Positions 52,701 to 63,130 of a DNA stretch of 64,000 bases are shown here, one piece after another. The position numbers were made by a program, and so were the translations under genes. The notes under the pieces were generated by a model. The model did not search any database, had not been told where the DNA came from, and was given only the letters and a program-made list of their open reading frames with translations. Each line of letters starts with the position of its first letter. The first letter of the stretch is position 1. Origin of the DNA: Baylisascaris procyonis (lineage: Eukaryota > Nematoda > Chromadorea > Rhabditida > Ascarididae); NCBI GenBank assembly GCA_037389465.1, contig JAZARR010000089.1:2170001-2234000 (forward strand), in the 5' to 3' direction.

Positions 52701-53369
52701 TTAAAAACAAAAAAAAAAAAACAAAGCATATACGGTGATGTTCATATACTGTTATGATGAAGAACTTATCATCACACAACAAATTCGCTTAACGAATAGT
52801 ATGCCTTAAATAAATGAGTATTTCGAGATTACTGCGAATAAATAAGTATAAATAAATGTTAATTATTGCGATGTATGTAGCTGTGTTTTATACGGTTCTT
52901 TGCTGAATAATTTTGTGATCATACCCCTTTTTGGATCATTTTTTGGATCACATTGTTTTTTTGTGAACTTGCTGTTGTTAGTTACGTCCGAATAGGTAAA
53001 TAAGAGATGAAATCAACGAGAAGGATGCCAAATTGGCTAGCTAATATACGCTCCCAATAATCCATCGCACGAAACGATCAATTACATCACTTTCCGGAAA
53101 TTAACGAAGCAATAAGCATATTATATCACCTCGAACAACCAATTCCAGTTGAATAGATTCCTAATCAATAAATTAGTTTCTCCCATTTTTAGATGATCAT
53201 GTAATAAGATTTGCATATTCAAATTATATAGCAGTCTATAGCTCTCAGACTAGATTATTAATGCGTAATGAGTAGAGCTGGAGCAATTAGCCTAAACTAC
53301 TGATTGCACCTAACAACTGCCATTATTTTCGCTTTTCTTATGAACGTCTTAGAGGTGTTGCATTGATAG

Positions 53370-53372
<3 letters not shown>
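49191..53372. other. No supported gene
   Basis: A (TA)n microsatellite lies at 49722-49766 and (TTCTA)4 near 50895. A hydrophobic ATG frame (50522-50797) and frames near 51500-51778 have no splice or family support. Confidence 0.4.
49722..49766. repeat. (TA)n microsatellite
   Basis: About 22 TA units. Confidence 0.97.
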
Positions 53373-53459
<87 letters not shown>

Positions 53460-53502
53460 TTATTTATTTATTTATTTGTTTATTTATTTATTTATTTATT
53501 TA
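53373..53502. repeat. Compound (TA)n-(TTTA)n microsatellite
   Basis: About 82 bp of TA followed by about 48 bp of TTTA; same order and orientation as at 27499 and 38745. Confidence 0.97.
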
Positions 53503-55066
53503 TGGTCATACTTTCTTTAAAATTAAAAACAAAAATTGCTGAACTGAGGCAGTCAGCATTCGTATATTGGGAATGGTCCCACTATTGCAATAATATTTGC
53601 CGCACCATTTTTTCGGATTTATTGAGTAGGAAAGTGCAATTTAATGCAATAAATAACCTTTGTTCATTGTTTTTCATCTCATATAGGTGTTCATTGATTG
53701 TTATCTCATTGTACACTGAAAATATTTTCCCAAATGTTGTTGTCAACTAGCATTATCGTTTTCACGATCATTTCTTTAGCTGATTTTTCTTCGTTATATA
53801 AGCTTATGAATAATAGATAAATGAGGTTGAAATGAGGCAAAAAATTAAGTGATAAGGTTATTTAATATTATTCAATGATGCTGTCGAATGAGCAACGAAT
53901 TTTTCAAAATTTGACCCCTTGAACTTTAGCATATATGTATTTTTAATATGTAATTGCGTACAAGTGTTCGTCTCATGAAAAAGTGCAACATTTAGGAGGA
54001 TCATTGATATGCTTTCATAGTTGCATTTCATTTCACTTAACGATATTCTCGGTGTTTTCTTCGTTTAGCACTTTATTGTTTTCATAGAATTTAAAATAAT
54101 CTTTATTAAATGATTACGTTCGCACAATAAAATCCATCAATTGAGAGGCAACAATATGCAACATTGACGTGCACAACATCGAAGATTTCACAGTTTTTCT
54201 AATCGCTTTATTTTGCATCTATATTTCGGCGTCCTTTATTTAGCAGTTTATTTCCGGAAGTATCCGTTACAAGAAAAACTTGAGTATAAATCTTATCTCC
54301 ACGTTTAGAATATTTTTATAATAAGTATTTAAGGATTCATATTCAATAAATATTTAAGTGAGCAAGCATTCATATTCAAATATTTAAACATATTCAACAA
54401 ATATTCAGCATAACGCTTAGCAAAAACCTGCAATATGCTCTCAATTCAAACTTCAAAATGCTTTCTTTCTAATATTTATAACAAAAAAAAACTTTTTTGA
54501 ATATATTTCCTCTAAATGTGATACCTACGAATAGAGTTTGATAAAAAAGTTTTTTATACTTTAATCTTTGTACTGACGATTGCATAAACCCAAATTTACA
54601 AGTAATTAAGATGCAAACTGTAAAAAATATTGCAATGCGCTATTACTTTACTTCATCAACCTATAATTGAACATTAATTTTCGTTATTGTGCTATAGTGT
54701 TTAATTACTTTCTAGAAGAATATCATTAAAAAATGTAGATAAGAAAAATTAGCATACTGTATCTACTGTAGTTTATAGTTCCGTCTTATAAGTTTGTTGA
54801 TAATAAAGTAATCTAGGTGGATTTTTTTCTATATTTCATTTTTTTTTTCTATAGCAATCTGCGTATTGCTTTTCATTTATATACCGATATATTTTGCTGA
54901 CTATTTTTACCGATCAAACTTGAACGCTTTGACTATCTCTTTTCTGCCTATTTAATTAACTTACACTGTTAATTTAAATGTGCTTAAATGAGTATTTATA
55001 ATGTGTAAATTTATTATTCATTAGATTTTACTTGTTTTATAATTATTTATAATCAATCAAGGATTT

Positions 55067-55107
<41 letters not shown>

Positions 55108-55490
55108 TAATCACACTTGATGCTCAGCAACGAAATCGTGACCCATTTATTCTCTTATTTCTAGCGATAAGCTTCACTAAAATATTCTAATAATTGTCTT
55201 ATCAGTTAGTTTCCGCTATGTTTGTTTATAGGAATACTACTATCAGCTTATCACTTCGGCCAATTGCTTCGTTTCATCGTCTTATTTGCAATTATTGAAA
55301 TAAACCAATCCATAGAATATTGCTTACGTAGGCATAATAAAATTCAATTAATAAGCATGAAAATGATGTATAAAAAAGAGAATAATTTTTTAATGAATTT
55401 TTGAAATACTTTATTTTCTTACAATATTGGAATTCGATATCGAACATAATAATTTTCATCAATAATTTATAATCAATTTTCTCATTGCAG
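53503..55490. other. No supported gene; possible upstream exon
   Basis: A (TA)n run lies at 55068-55104. A frame at 55234-55330 follows TTTGTTTATAG, reads ILLSAYHFGQLLRFIVLFA and could end at a GTAGGC donor; it might precede the exon at 55491, but phases do not obviously match. Confidence 0.35.
55068..55104. repeat. (TA)n microsatellite
   Basis: About 18 TA units. Confidence 0.97.
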
Positions 55491-55544
55491 GAAGTGTACT
55501 CTAAGAAAACGATTTCCGCAACTTCATCGTCAAGAAGAGTGCAA
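55491..55544 (+). CDS. Candidate 54-bp exon with consensus borders
   Basis: Acceptor TTCTCATTGCAG and donor CAA|GTAAGT are the best matching pair of splice sites outside GPDH. Two frames are open: EVYSKKTISATSSSRRVQ (phase 0 to 0) and KCTLRKRFPQLHRQEEC. The first joins in phase to the segment at 55662. Gene unknown; a Ser/Thr/Arg-rich head or linker would fit the first frame. Confidence 0.4.
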
Positions 55545-55661
55545 GTAAGTGCAAAATTTTTAATTGGAACATTCCACAACTTTACTTTGACGGAGGGGAC
55601 GAGGGGGGAGGGGGATTGCAATAATGGTTGAAAAAATCCATTCCCATTTCCTGATTTTCAG

Positions 55662-55748
55662 ATGAGGTCACGTTCATCCTGTCCTCTACCGCCCTATCCT
55701 TCTCTCCTCCCTCTTCGTTCCGTTTCGTTATACATCGCCAGCAGTTGA
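55662..55748 (+). CDS. Candidate terminal exon following 55491
   Basis: Starts after CTGATTTTCAG, a strong acceptor, and is open in phase 0 to TGA at 55746: MRSRSSCPLPPYPSLLPLRS then VSLYIASS. The 117-bp intron before it carries a G-rich run. The C/T-rich DNA makes a Pro/Ser/Leu peptide expected by composition alone, so support is modest. Confidence 0.25.
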   Translation: MRSRSSCPLPPYPSLLPLRSVSLYIASS

Positions 55749-57830
55749 ATCTAATTAGTTACCATCGATTATTGCAATCCTGGTTCATTGTCAGTCGATT
55801 TTTTCGCACCAAACTAGCTGGAAGTTTTTCTATAAAGACGAATAAGCTGAAAATCCTTGGGATTATAAATTGTTCATTTATAAATAACTCGAGGTACGTC
55901 AAAGAGTTAGAGAGTCGCTCAGAATGCGTTGTTGATTCAACATTTTCGTAAATATGAAACGCATCGGAAAATATTATTCACATTCGATGTGCATTAATCC
56001 TTATTGGCAACCGTTAAATGAGTTCAATTATGTCTGTCGATGTGTGCATGTTGTTTATTTATGCATAAGCATCCATTCACATCTAAAAAGCATTGTGCAT
56101 CTTTAGACATTACTATCGTTTTCATCAATATATCTTAGTGTAGTTTTCATCTTTTCTTTCGAATAAAATTCTGCTTACGTGTGGAATTTTTATCGTATAA
56201 CTTCAAATTAAACCCCCAGGGGTTATAGTTGTTTGCGCGAACTTTGATTTATTTAAGCGAGAAGTTCCAATGTTATGAATGAGATGATAGAAAATAATTG
56301 AACACTGCGTATAATTCTATATTTTTATCGTCATCAATTGTGTCATATATGGCAGATAAATTAGCTCAATTGCTTTTTTATATTTTCGATCGAAATCTAT
56401 GAATTCATCCAAGAAAAAAAAAACAATTTGATAATCTTGTACTCCGGGATTTTGCGTTATTACTACGAAAATCCTGAAAAATGTTATTCAAGGATTCGAT
56501 CACATCGTTGTTTGAGGATCCTTAATGGCTTGACTAAAATTTGTGCTTCGATTATAATAAATCAAAAAAAAAAAAAAAACGCACAAATATTGCTTCGGAT
56601 GCCCTAATTATGTGCATAATCCTCAACTAAACACTTTTATTTGTCGAATTTCTTTCTTTAAATTGAAATCAAAAAGAAATTATTTCGCATTTTCTGACTT
56701 TTATATTTGGTCGCTTAGGCACTCATATATTTCTATTTATCATTCGTTTCGAATTGATTGCGCATTTCTGCCATTGAGGTATATCTTTAGACTTATTTAG
56801 GTATATCTTTAGACTATTTAGGTATATTTAGAGGTATATTTAGACGCTCATGTATCGAATAATGAACTTATTAATCATTGATTGATTTGATAAGTGATAA
56901 ATGATAAATCCAAGTGGCATAAGTTTCATAAATTGCAAAATTTCAATTCTCAGCATAAAACTTATAGAGTAGACCAAATGCTGTTAGCAAAACGGCGTGC
57001 GTAAAGTAGTCATCGTTTAAAAAATATAAAAGTTGCAATTTTGGTTGATGAATTATCTGTGCTCGTTGATTAATTCAGCTTTCACTTATTCGTGCTTTTA
57101 TTTAATTTCACTTTTTTAATGCAATTTGGAAATTTGCTTCGCGAAAGTATGTCATTGCAATATCATATTAATGCTCGCCTATATGCATGTGTGCTTTGTC
57201 CCTCGCTACTTCTCTCTCCTATCTTCCCTTCATAACTCCCCACTTCTCTTTCTTCCTTTCCCTTTCCTACTCTTTTTTTCTTCCCCTTTTTGGTTGTCTT
57301 AACTCTGAAACCGTTGAAGGTAGGTAGAGTTAGGAAATTTAATGAGTTTGTTATACGACAGAGGAGCTATATACTTTAAAAGGGTAAAACAATTGCACCC
57401 ATCTTACATCGTTCCGATCAGATGATAGAAAATGAACATCTGTGGGCATCCTAGCTCTATTAGCCGTCCGATCAGCTAAAACATCTGGCCATAATTGTGC
57501 GTATTTTATTCATTTGTTTATTCATAATTTATAAAAATATTTGGTTGAACGGGTGGTCGTCAAAAGCGGATTGTGCACCAATTTCTTTTTCATACTTGTT
57601 TTCCTGCGACATTACCAGCTGCCGTTCTAGTGTTCCTGACATTCAAAAGCACAAATCGCTTTTTTTATGCTCGCTCTTCTCAATTACAAAAGGCGCATAT
57701 CGCGCTTTTTTCTAGTGATCGTCTAACTTTGTTCTGTTTGGACGTTTTCATTGGTCCCGTCTGCGGACGTTTTCATTGGTCATCAAAAACACTCATTATC
57801 ATTCTCAGTCTGAGCCGAACTTCAGTTGGC
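55749..57830. other. No supported gene
   Basis: AT-rich with a C/T-rich patch at 57200-57290 and the tandem repeat at 56778-56846. Confidence 0.45.
56778..56846. repeat. Tandem GGTATATCTTTAGACTATTTA-type repeat
   Basis: About four units of 16-23 bp, each with GGTATATNTTTAGA. Units shorten towards the right. Confidence 0.8.
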
Positions 57831-58340
57831 TCAAAACTCAAAAACATCCAACATAGATATCCATGTCTGCCCAATGTCAGTTAAATTCTGGTGCATGGCG
57901 TAATGCGCCCACCGGAGTGTCGTATAACGTACGCACATGAACTGACGGGAGTTCATAACACGAGGTTGATGACTATATAATTTATATTTATATTTATATT
58001 TATATTTATGTTTTTTCACATTCATATACATCGCATCGATCCATGTCATAAATTCCCAACAAGCATTAAAATATATCAAGTAATGATTCATATTTCTAAT
58101 TGCTCGAATCGTTGCTATAAATCTCCAATGAATATGAAATGCGATTCGGCTCAATATAAAATGTGTGCATAAATAACATTGTGTAAAATTCATCTCGAAT
58201 TCATTGAATAAATTATATGCATTCATCATATGGTGTAAATTATACACACCAAAATACGTGAGTTCAGTATTTCTTGAGTTGAAAGTACGCGTATAGATAA
58301 ATATACATAGATATGAATATACGCAAATAGACAACAGCAA
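57831..58340 (-). CDS. 169-codon open frame, the longest in the window
   Basis: On the minus strand, TTG-initiated with ATGs from codon 38. In DNA of about 30% G+C a frame this long is expected well under once per 64 kb under a simple random model. The peptide is rich in Tyr, Met, His and Asn (NLHHMMNAYNLFNEFEMN, RFIATIRAIRNMNHYLIYF), reads Lys-Tyr repeats through a TTTATA microsatellite (57976-58007) and ends TDIGQTWISMLDVFEF. No domain, signal peptide or splice sites are recognised. It could be a real unknown gene, a decayed one, or a run favoured by low TTA/CTA/TCA content. Confidence 0.22.
   Translation of the reverse strand: MLLSICVYSYLCIFIYTRTFNSRNTELTYFGVYNLHHMMNAYNLFNEFEMNFTQCYLCTHFILSRIAFHIHWRFIATIRAIRNMNHYLIYFNACWEFMTWIDAMYMNVKKHKYKYKYKYKLYSHQPRVMNSRQFMCVRYTTLRWAHYAMHQNLTDIGQTWISMLDVFEF
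57976..58007. repeat. (TTTATA)n hexamer repeat
   Basis: About five copies of a 6-bp unit, complementary in type to the repeat at 30235. Confidence 0.95.
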
Positions 58341-58484
58341 TATAGTGCGCCATGTGAATGCTATTTTCTAAAAGTATAGAAAAAATTCGGCGGAAATGTC
58401 AGTGGAAGATGTTTTATGTAATCGCAATATGTTTCAAGTTTAATATTCACAACAGATTGCATTGGAATTGTTTTGCATTTGCAG

Positions 58485-58569
58485 TAGTCTTTTTGGCATC
58501 ATCCCCTTTTCCTATGGTTTCAAATCGAGAAACGACTAATGATAGAATTAGAGAAATTTTAGCGATTAT
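58485..58569 (+). CDS. Candidate 85-bp exon
   Basis: Lies between TTGCATTTGCAG and ATTAT|GTAAAT (the same donor hexamer as GPDH exon 8). The open frame reads VFLASSPFPMVSNRETTNDR then IREILAI. It is also the last part of a 71-codon ATG frame beginning at 58358, which could instead be a small single-exon ORF with a hydrophobic middle. Unrecognised. Confidence 0.28.
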
Positions 58570-59691
58570 GTAAATACAATTGGATTATTTTCAAATTATT
58601 CGATGAGAATTGAGAACGAATATTACTTCACTTTTATTTATATTTTCTATAATAAGAGGAGTTGAATGCATTAGCAGTAATTTTCATGCGTCAATTTATG
58701 AATCATTCATTTCTGATTTATTCGATTTTAATTTTTGAAGAATTTCCATAAACGACGACATTTTTTTTCTAAATTTTCCAAATTAAAAAAAAATATGGAA
58801 AACATTCTTCGAATGAATAAATATTTAAAATTTGTAGAAAAAAAAATGATAGTGTAAAGATTTATGTTCATTTGATATTAAAATAGAAGCATCGTTGTAG
58901 GATTCTCGTCGGTAGTTGTACGCATTTATTGCACACACGATAATTTGTGCTCATTTTTGAAGAATTTACTTGATGATGATGGTTGATTCTGTTAGAGAAA
59001 ATATAATGCTTTTACCCTTTAGAGAGAGTTGAAGTTCTCTTCTTATTCAGTTCCACTTCATCTCACTATTCTTCCCAATCAAAAAACACATTACTCAACT
59101 TCATTCAGCGACTATAATACACTTCCAGTGATTGCGTGGGTGTGTGATTTAAACGCCATCCCATACGACTATAATTTAAAAAGTAGTTTTTAATTATTTT
59201 TTTAAATGCCTCAGTCAATGTTCTAAAATGATGATGAGAGAACTTCAGACTTTTCGTCGCTCACATTTACTCCTACCGCATATCCTTCATCCGCTTCCTC
59301 ACCTTCTCTCTGCAAAATTATACAAAACGAGATAGTCAAGGTCATATAAGATAACTGATTTTACGTTTCTTGGAATTGATTGCAAATTGATGGTCTTTGA
59401 TTATTTCTCTTCGCTTTCACACTTCACTAACATATTCACTATAACAGAAAATCAAATCTTCGATTGCTATGGTCTTTTATCTTGCAGTGCTGACAAATAT
59501 TACACCGTCTAATAAGCAAATTATTTAAGGATCTCTTTTATTGCATTATTAACAGTTGAAAATATTGTTAAGCACAGAACGAGTTCAGCCGAAAGCATAC
59601 TATATTCGTAAGCCGTTTTACAAGGGAGAGGCAAGCTTGCATGAACATTAGCGAGCATCTTTCTAATGTATTTCTTCAATAAAACTAGCTA
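58570..59691. other. No gene seen
   Basis: AT-rich; nothing stands out. Confidence 0.5.
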
Positions 59692-60123
59692 ATGGTCAAT
59701 AATTGTGCAGTTATTCATACTTTTCTGAGGTCATTTTTCCCATCTTTATTGTTTAGCAATTATTTTCGCTTATATCGTTGTTCAATTATTTACTTCCGAT
59801 TATCTCGATATCTTTTAGCCTCATTCAAATCCTATATTCCCTATCTCCTCGGATTTCCTTATTTCTTGAAATTCAATCCGTTTATCTCTTTCTTGCGAAT
59901 CATTTATGTTCGTTGCTCTCAAAGAATATTATTTCTCTATATAGTTGGTGCCGATGAATTTTTAAAATACTTCATAAATTATGGGATTGTTTTTACTAAT
60001 CGAAATATTGATACAATGAATGAATTTCAATACAAATGGTGGTCAGTTTTGCAAATAGGCTGCAAATATATAAGCGCTTTGATGCATTGTTTGTTAAATA
60101 AATATGTGTTTTGCAGAGTGTAA
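59692..60123 (+). CDS. 143-codon open frame, hydrophobic
   Basis: ATG at 59692, TAA-terminated, second longest frame. Rich in Phe, Tyr, Leu, Ile and Arg with several stretches able to span a membrane (LLASFKSYIPYLLGFPYF, FISFLRIIYVRC), later AYLHC-like aromatic segments ending LLNKYVFCRV. This recalls divergent nematode seven-helix chemoreceptors in composition only; no motif supports that family. It may be a fragment, a pseudogene or chance. Confidence 0.2.
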   Translation: MVNNCAVIHTFLRSFFPSLLFSNYFRLYRCSIIYFRLSRYLLASFKSYIPYLLGFPYFLKFNPFISFLRIIYVRCSQRILFLYIVGADEFLKYFINYGIVFTNRNIDTMNEFQYKWWSVLQIGCKYISALMHCLLNKYVFCRV

Positions 60124-61532
60124 ATATACGTCGATTGCGAGCGCTCACAATCCCTTTGCAGCAATACGTTGTGTGGCCGTTGTTACTCTCACAAACGTAT
60201 ATAGTTTTTCATGAAATACGTTTGTTGCAAATTAAATAATCTTTGAAAACGCTATGCTAGTGAATTATTGAACATAAAAAGTTTCATTAAAAAGCTTATT
60301 AAAATCATTTGAATGAATAAATAAACAAATAAACACGAATATTTAAATAAATGGATATAGGGAAAAAAATTTCAAGCTTATAGGATATGTATATCCCAGT
60401 AGGGTATATCTATATCTGAAATCATATTATATACGCGAACTTGAAATATTTTGCACTATTTTAAATTATAAAATTAGGCTGATGTTTGAAGTAACCGAAT
60501 TCCAAATGTACGAATCAAGTCGACCTAAGTAGTAAGAAAAGAAGAAAATAAATACAAACAGTTAAGAGTGTTTAATTAGCTGTTTTATGACAGATGTGCT
60601 GCTTAAGATGCGATGCATTCATTATGTGTCTATATGGAAATGAAGTAGAATATTCCAAAGATCTGCTGCATAATACACACGTAGAAAGTTGTTGTATAGC
60701 TTCTTTGACGTTATTTTTTAAAAAATTAAAAATTAAAATACAATGAAGCAAAAAATTTTTTTAAAATAATTTGTATAAATATTCACCTCTGAACTGCTTG
60801 AGCGATTATTGATGCATAGCAAAGAGTATTCACATTAAATACGCTGTATTTTATTTTATTTTTTTCAGAAACATTCAAGCGAGCACAAAGATTAACTAAC
60901 AAAATAGCTGTGTTCAATCAAACTTGATCAATGAACACATATATACCCACCCAATTTGCCCTTTTTAATTCGCTTATCTTTATCGCAAACTTTTGCGTTT
61001 ATTGCATAGGCGAATAATTTTGAAATTTTTCTTTGAGATTCGCCGTTCTTTTTTTTCTTATAAAATTGTGTATTATTTCAGCGATTATTTCATAATTTAT
61101 GTGAAGAAATAATTGAGTAAATTTTTTGCTTATTATAGTAGAAAGAATTTCGTATTTTATAGTTGATTGATAATAATATAAAATACTTTTTTAATGGTTA
61201 AATTGTAGCGATTATAATAATATATTAGAATTATTTAAGTTTTCCTTATTGATACTTTAGTGAAATTATATTTACTTTGCTTATCGGTGCTTGATATTGT
61301 TTCCATTAGTTTTACCTCTACTGCAAATTGCACAGGGAAATGATCGTGTCAAGTTAAACAATTTGAATATATTTGAAAATTTTCAAAGTTTTTCTCTATC
61401 ATAGTTCTATCAAATTTCTCAAGGACGATATAGCTTCTTGTTTAAAGATATGTTTACGTAGGATAACATGAAATAGATATTAAAAAGAGCAATGGCATTG
61501 AGCGAATTCCATAGAAATTTTATTACTATCGC

Positions 61533-61608
61533 ATCTCTCTCTCTCTTTATCTCTCTCTCTCTCTCTATCTCTTTATCTTCACATCTTTTTCTCTCTCTCT
61601 CCCTCTTT
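61533..61608. repeat. (CT)n microsatellite
   Basis: Interrupted CT repeats with TTTAT breaks; the Arg-Glu frame on the minus strand across it is an artefact. Confidence 0.95.
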
Positions 61609-61831
61609 GTGTATATATGTATGTGCTGAATTATGCTCTTAGCGCAAAAATCGATTTTTGTGCAAGAAATTGCATTAATTAATACACATTTCTCAGATCT
61701 TAACGCAACTGACATTTTATAATTACGCTTGCTTGAATTTGCTTTCAACAACTATCAATCCTATTGAGGTGTCAACGTCTTGTGCTGACAACTAACGAAT
61801 ATATTAAGTTTAACAAAGAAATACGCCATTA

Positions 61832-61891
61832 TAACATATTCATCTGTTATCTTCTATGTGGAATGTGATCGAATAACACATTTCCTTGTTA
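61832..61891. repeat. Pair of TAACA-N8-TGTTA modules, copy 2
   Basis: 18-bp modules at 61832-61849 and 61874-61891, same structure as at 24453 but 24 bp apart. Confidence 0.7.
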
Positions 61892-62027
61892 TGTTTAACA
61901 TGACCGTTGTAGATATTTGACAATTCTTGCATTTTAAATTCGCCTTTTATGCATTATTATCCTTCATCACTCTTATTTTATTGTATCTTTCGTTTAAAAT
62001 CTTGGCGCTAATTTCATCTACGAGTAG

Positions 62028-62247
62028 ATGGCTCCTTTGTGCAATACAGGCGTATGCGATGCCCTTACAGTACGAATTTTCAGTTCATCTGAATCCCTTT
62101 ACGATGCATTCGAAGATTTTAGGATTACTCAAAAGAAGGTGTTACGTTATTGTCTTTGTCGACCCTTCAATGACGAAAATTGGCCGGAATTTTTTTACTA
62201 TCGAAAGCTTATACAAGGCACACATACCTTCGTTGTGTTGAGTCACA
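62028..62247 (+). CDS. Probable coding exon of an unrecognised gene
   Basis: ATG at 62028 follows ACGAGTAG directly; an alternative start is the strong acceptor CGAATTTTCAG at 62083. The frame ends at the donor ACA|GTAAGT (62248). The peptide is well balanced: FSSSESLYDAFEDFRITQK, VLRYCLCRPFNDENWPEFF, YYRKLIQGTHTFVVLSH. G+C is distinctly raised. It joins in phase to 62320 across a 72-bp intron, or, using weaker donors near 62230, in phase 0 to 62456. No known domain was recognised. Confidence 0.45.
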
Positions 62248-62319
62248 GTAAGTTAAGCCATGCAGAACGTGTTTTTTGCGCTCTTTAAAGAGTCCTCACA
62301 AATCGTATTTTGCTTATAG

Positions 62320-62375
62320 TGTCGTCTCAGCTGTGCTGCGAAATACGCTTAGAAATGTTTAGGAAATTTGCATGA
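62320..62375 (+). CDS. Possible terminal exon after 62247
   Basis: Acceptor TTTTGCTTATAG. The first two bases complete a Met codon with the A left by the preceding exon, and the frame reads SSQLCCEIRLEMFRKFA to TGA at 62373-62375. Phase match and short intron support it; shortness weakens it. Confidence 0.3.
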
Positions 62376-62455
62376 GTTTTATAGCTGTTTCAATTTGTAA
62401 AATAGAATTTTTACATTTTTTTTTTCAACTTTGTCTAATGCACTTTTTTTTACAG

Positions 62456-62610
62456 CTTCGTCCATTGCATATATATATGCTTGTTTGTCTCTTCAATGAT
62501 TTCAATTCGGGAATGAAATCAGATCTGTTAAATTTGATGGGGAAAATTATGAATCATAAGGCCATTTCATATGTTCACTTTCAAATTGATATATCGCATA
62601 TGAAAAAGCT
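62456..62610 (+). CDS. Probable coding exon
   Basis: Follows a very strong acceptor (CTTTTTTTTACAG) and reads LRPLHIYMLVCLFNDFNSGM, DLLNLMGKIMNHKAISYVHF and DISHMKK, ending with two bases before GTAGGT. It joins in phase to 62709. It starts either as an internal exon of the 62028 gene or with an ATG at 62477 after trans-splicing. Unrecognised family. Confidence 0.42.
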
Positions 62611-62708
62611 GTAGGTATTTAAATGTCTAAAATATTAATTTATTATGCAACCAAGCGATTTACATTTCACTCCAATGAAGTCACTAAGAAAAGATGTTTT
62701 TTTTTTAG

Positions 62709-62751
62709 ATGTTCGTACTATTTACCAAAGGAATTAAGAGATAAGCGATAG
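62709..62751 (+). CDS. Short terminal exon following 62456
   Basis: Acceptor TTTTTTTTTTAG. Its first base completes a Leu codon, then CSYYLPKELRDKR and TAG at 62749-62751. The 98-bp intron and exact phase fit make a genuine pair with 62456 likely. Confidence 0.38.
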
Positions 62752-62784
62752 CACTACCGAAATTTTACTATTTGCATTTAGTCG

Positions 62785-62911
62785 ATGGAATTGAATGCTT
62801 TGAGCAGCACGGAAGCAAAAAAAAAAGCTGTTGTACTGATTCCTCTGGGACATTTGTGTATTGGCCTTGGAAGTATTCATTCTTTAGTAGCAACTTGCTT
62901 CCTGTGTTATG
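62785..62911 (+). CDS. Candidate first exon with a membrane segment
   Basis: ATG four bases after TTTGCATTTAG. It reads MELNALSSTEAKKKAVVLIP followed by a hydrophobic stretch LGHLCIGLGSIHSLVATCFL, as for a short cytoplasmic head and a transmembrane helix. It probably ends at a weak GTTTCA donor (62912), leaving one base. A second frame, in the same DNA, is also open. Only 30 bp separate it from the preceding stop, which would suit an operon-like arrangement. Confidence 0.33.
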
Positions 62912-62945
62912 GTTTCAAGACACAGCACAATCAAAATACATTTAT

Positions 62946-62947
<2 letters not shown>

Positions 62948-63003
<56 letters not shown>
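62948..63003. repeat. (TA)n microsatellite
   Basis: About 28 TA units, inside the putative intron between 62911 and 63036. Confidence 0.97.
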
Positions 63004-63008
<5 letters not shown>

Positions 63009-63035
63009 TATATGTATAGTGTACATATATTCCAG

Positions 63036-63130
63036 TACGGCTGATTATTTTTGAAATCTTTGATTTCCTTGAGAGTAAACAAAACTATCTTCAAGGCTGC
63101 ACTGGTCGATTGGATTTCATGAGCTGCTAG
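63036..63130 (+). CDS. Candidate exon following 62911
   Basis: Acceptor ATATATTCCAG. Its two first bases with the G from 62911 give Val, then RLIIFEIFDFLESKQNYLQ and GCTGRLDFMSC to TAG at 63128-63130. The other two frames stop at once. Phase fits; the protein would be about 72 residues. Confidence 0.28.

Larger units (their letters stand above)
60124..62027. other. Mostly gene-free
   Basis: Holds a short exon-like piece at 60869-60927 after TTTTTTTCAG (TFKRAQRLTNKIAVFNQT, TGA), a CT microsatellite at 61533-61608 and the second pair of TAACA modules. Confidence 0.4.

Noticed and set aside
61419..61751. Arg-Glu-rich minus-strand protein
   Set aside because: The Arg-Glu part is the translation of a CT microsatellite.
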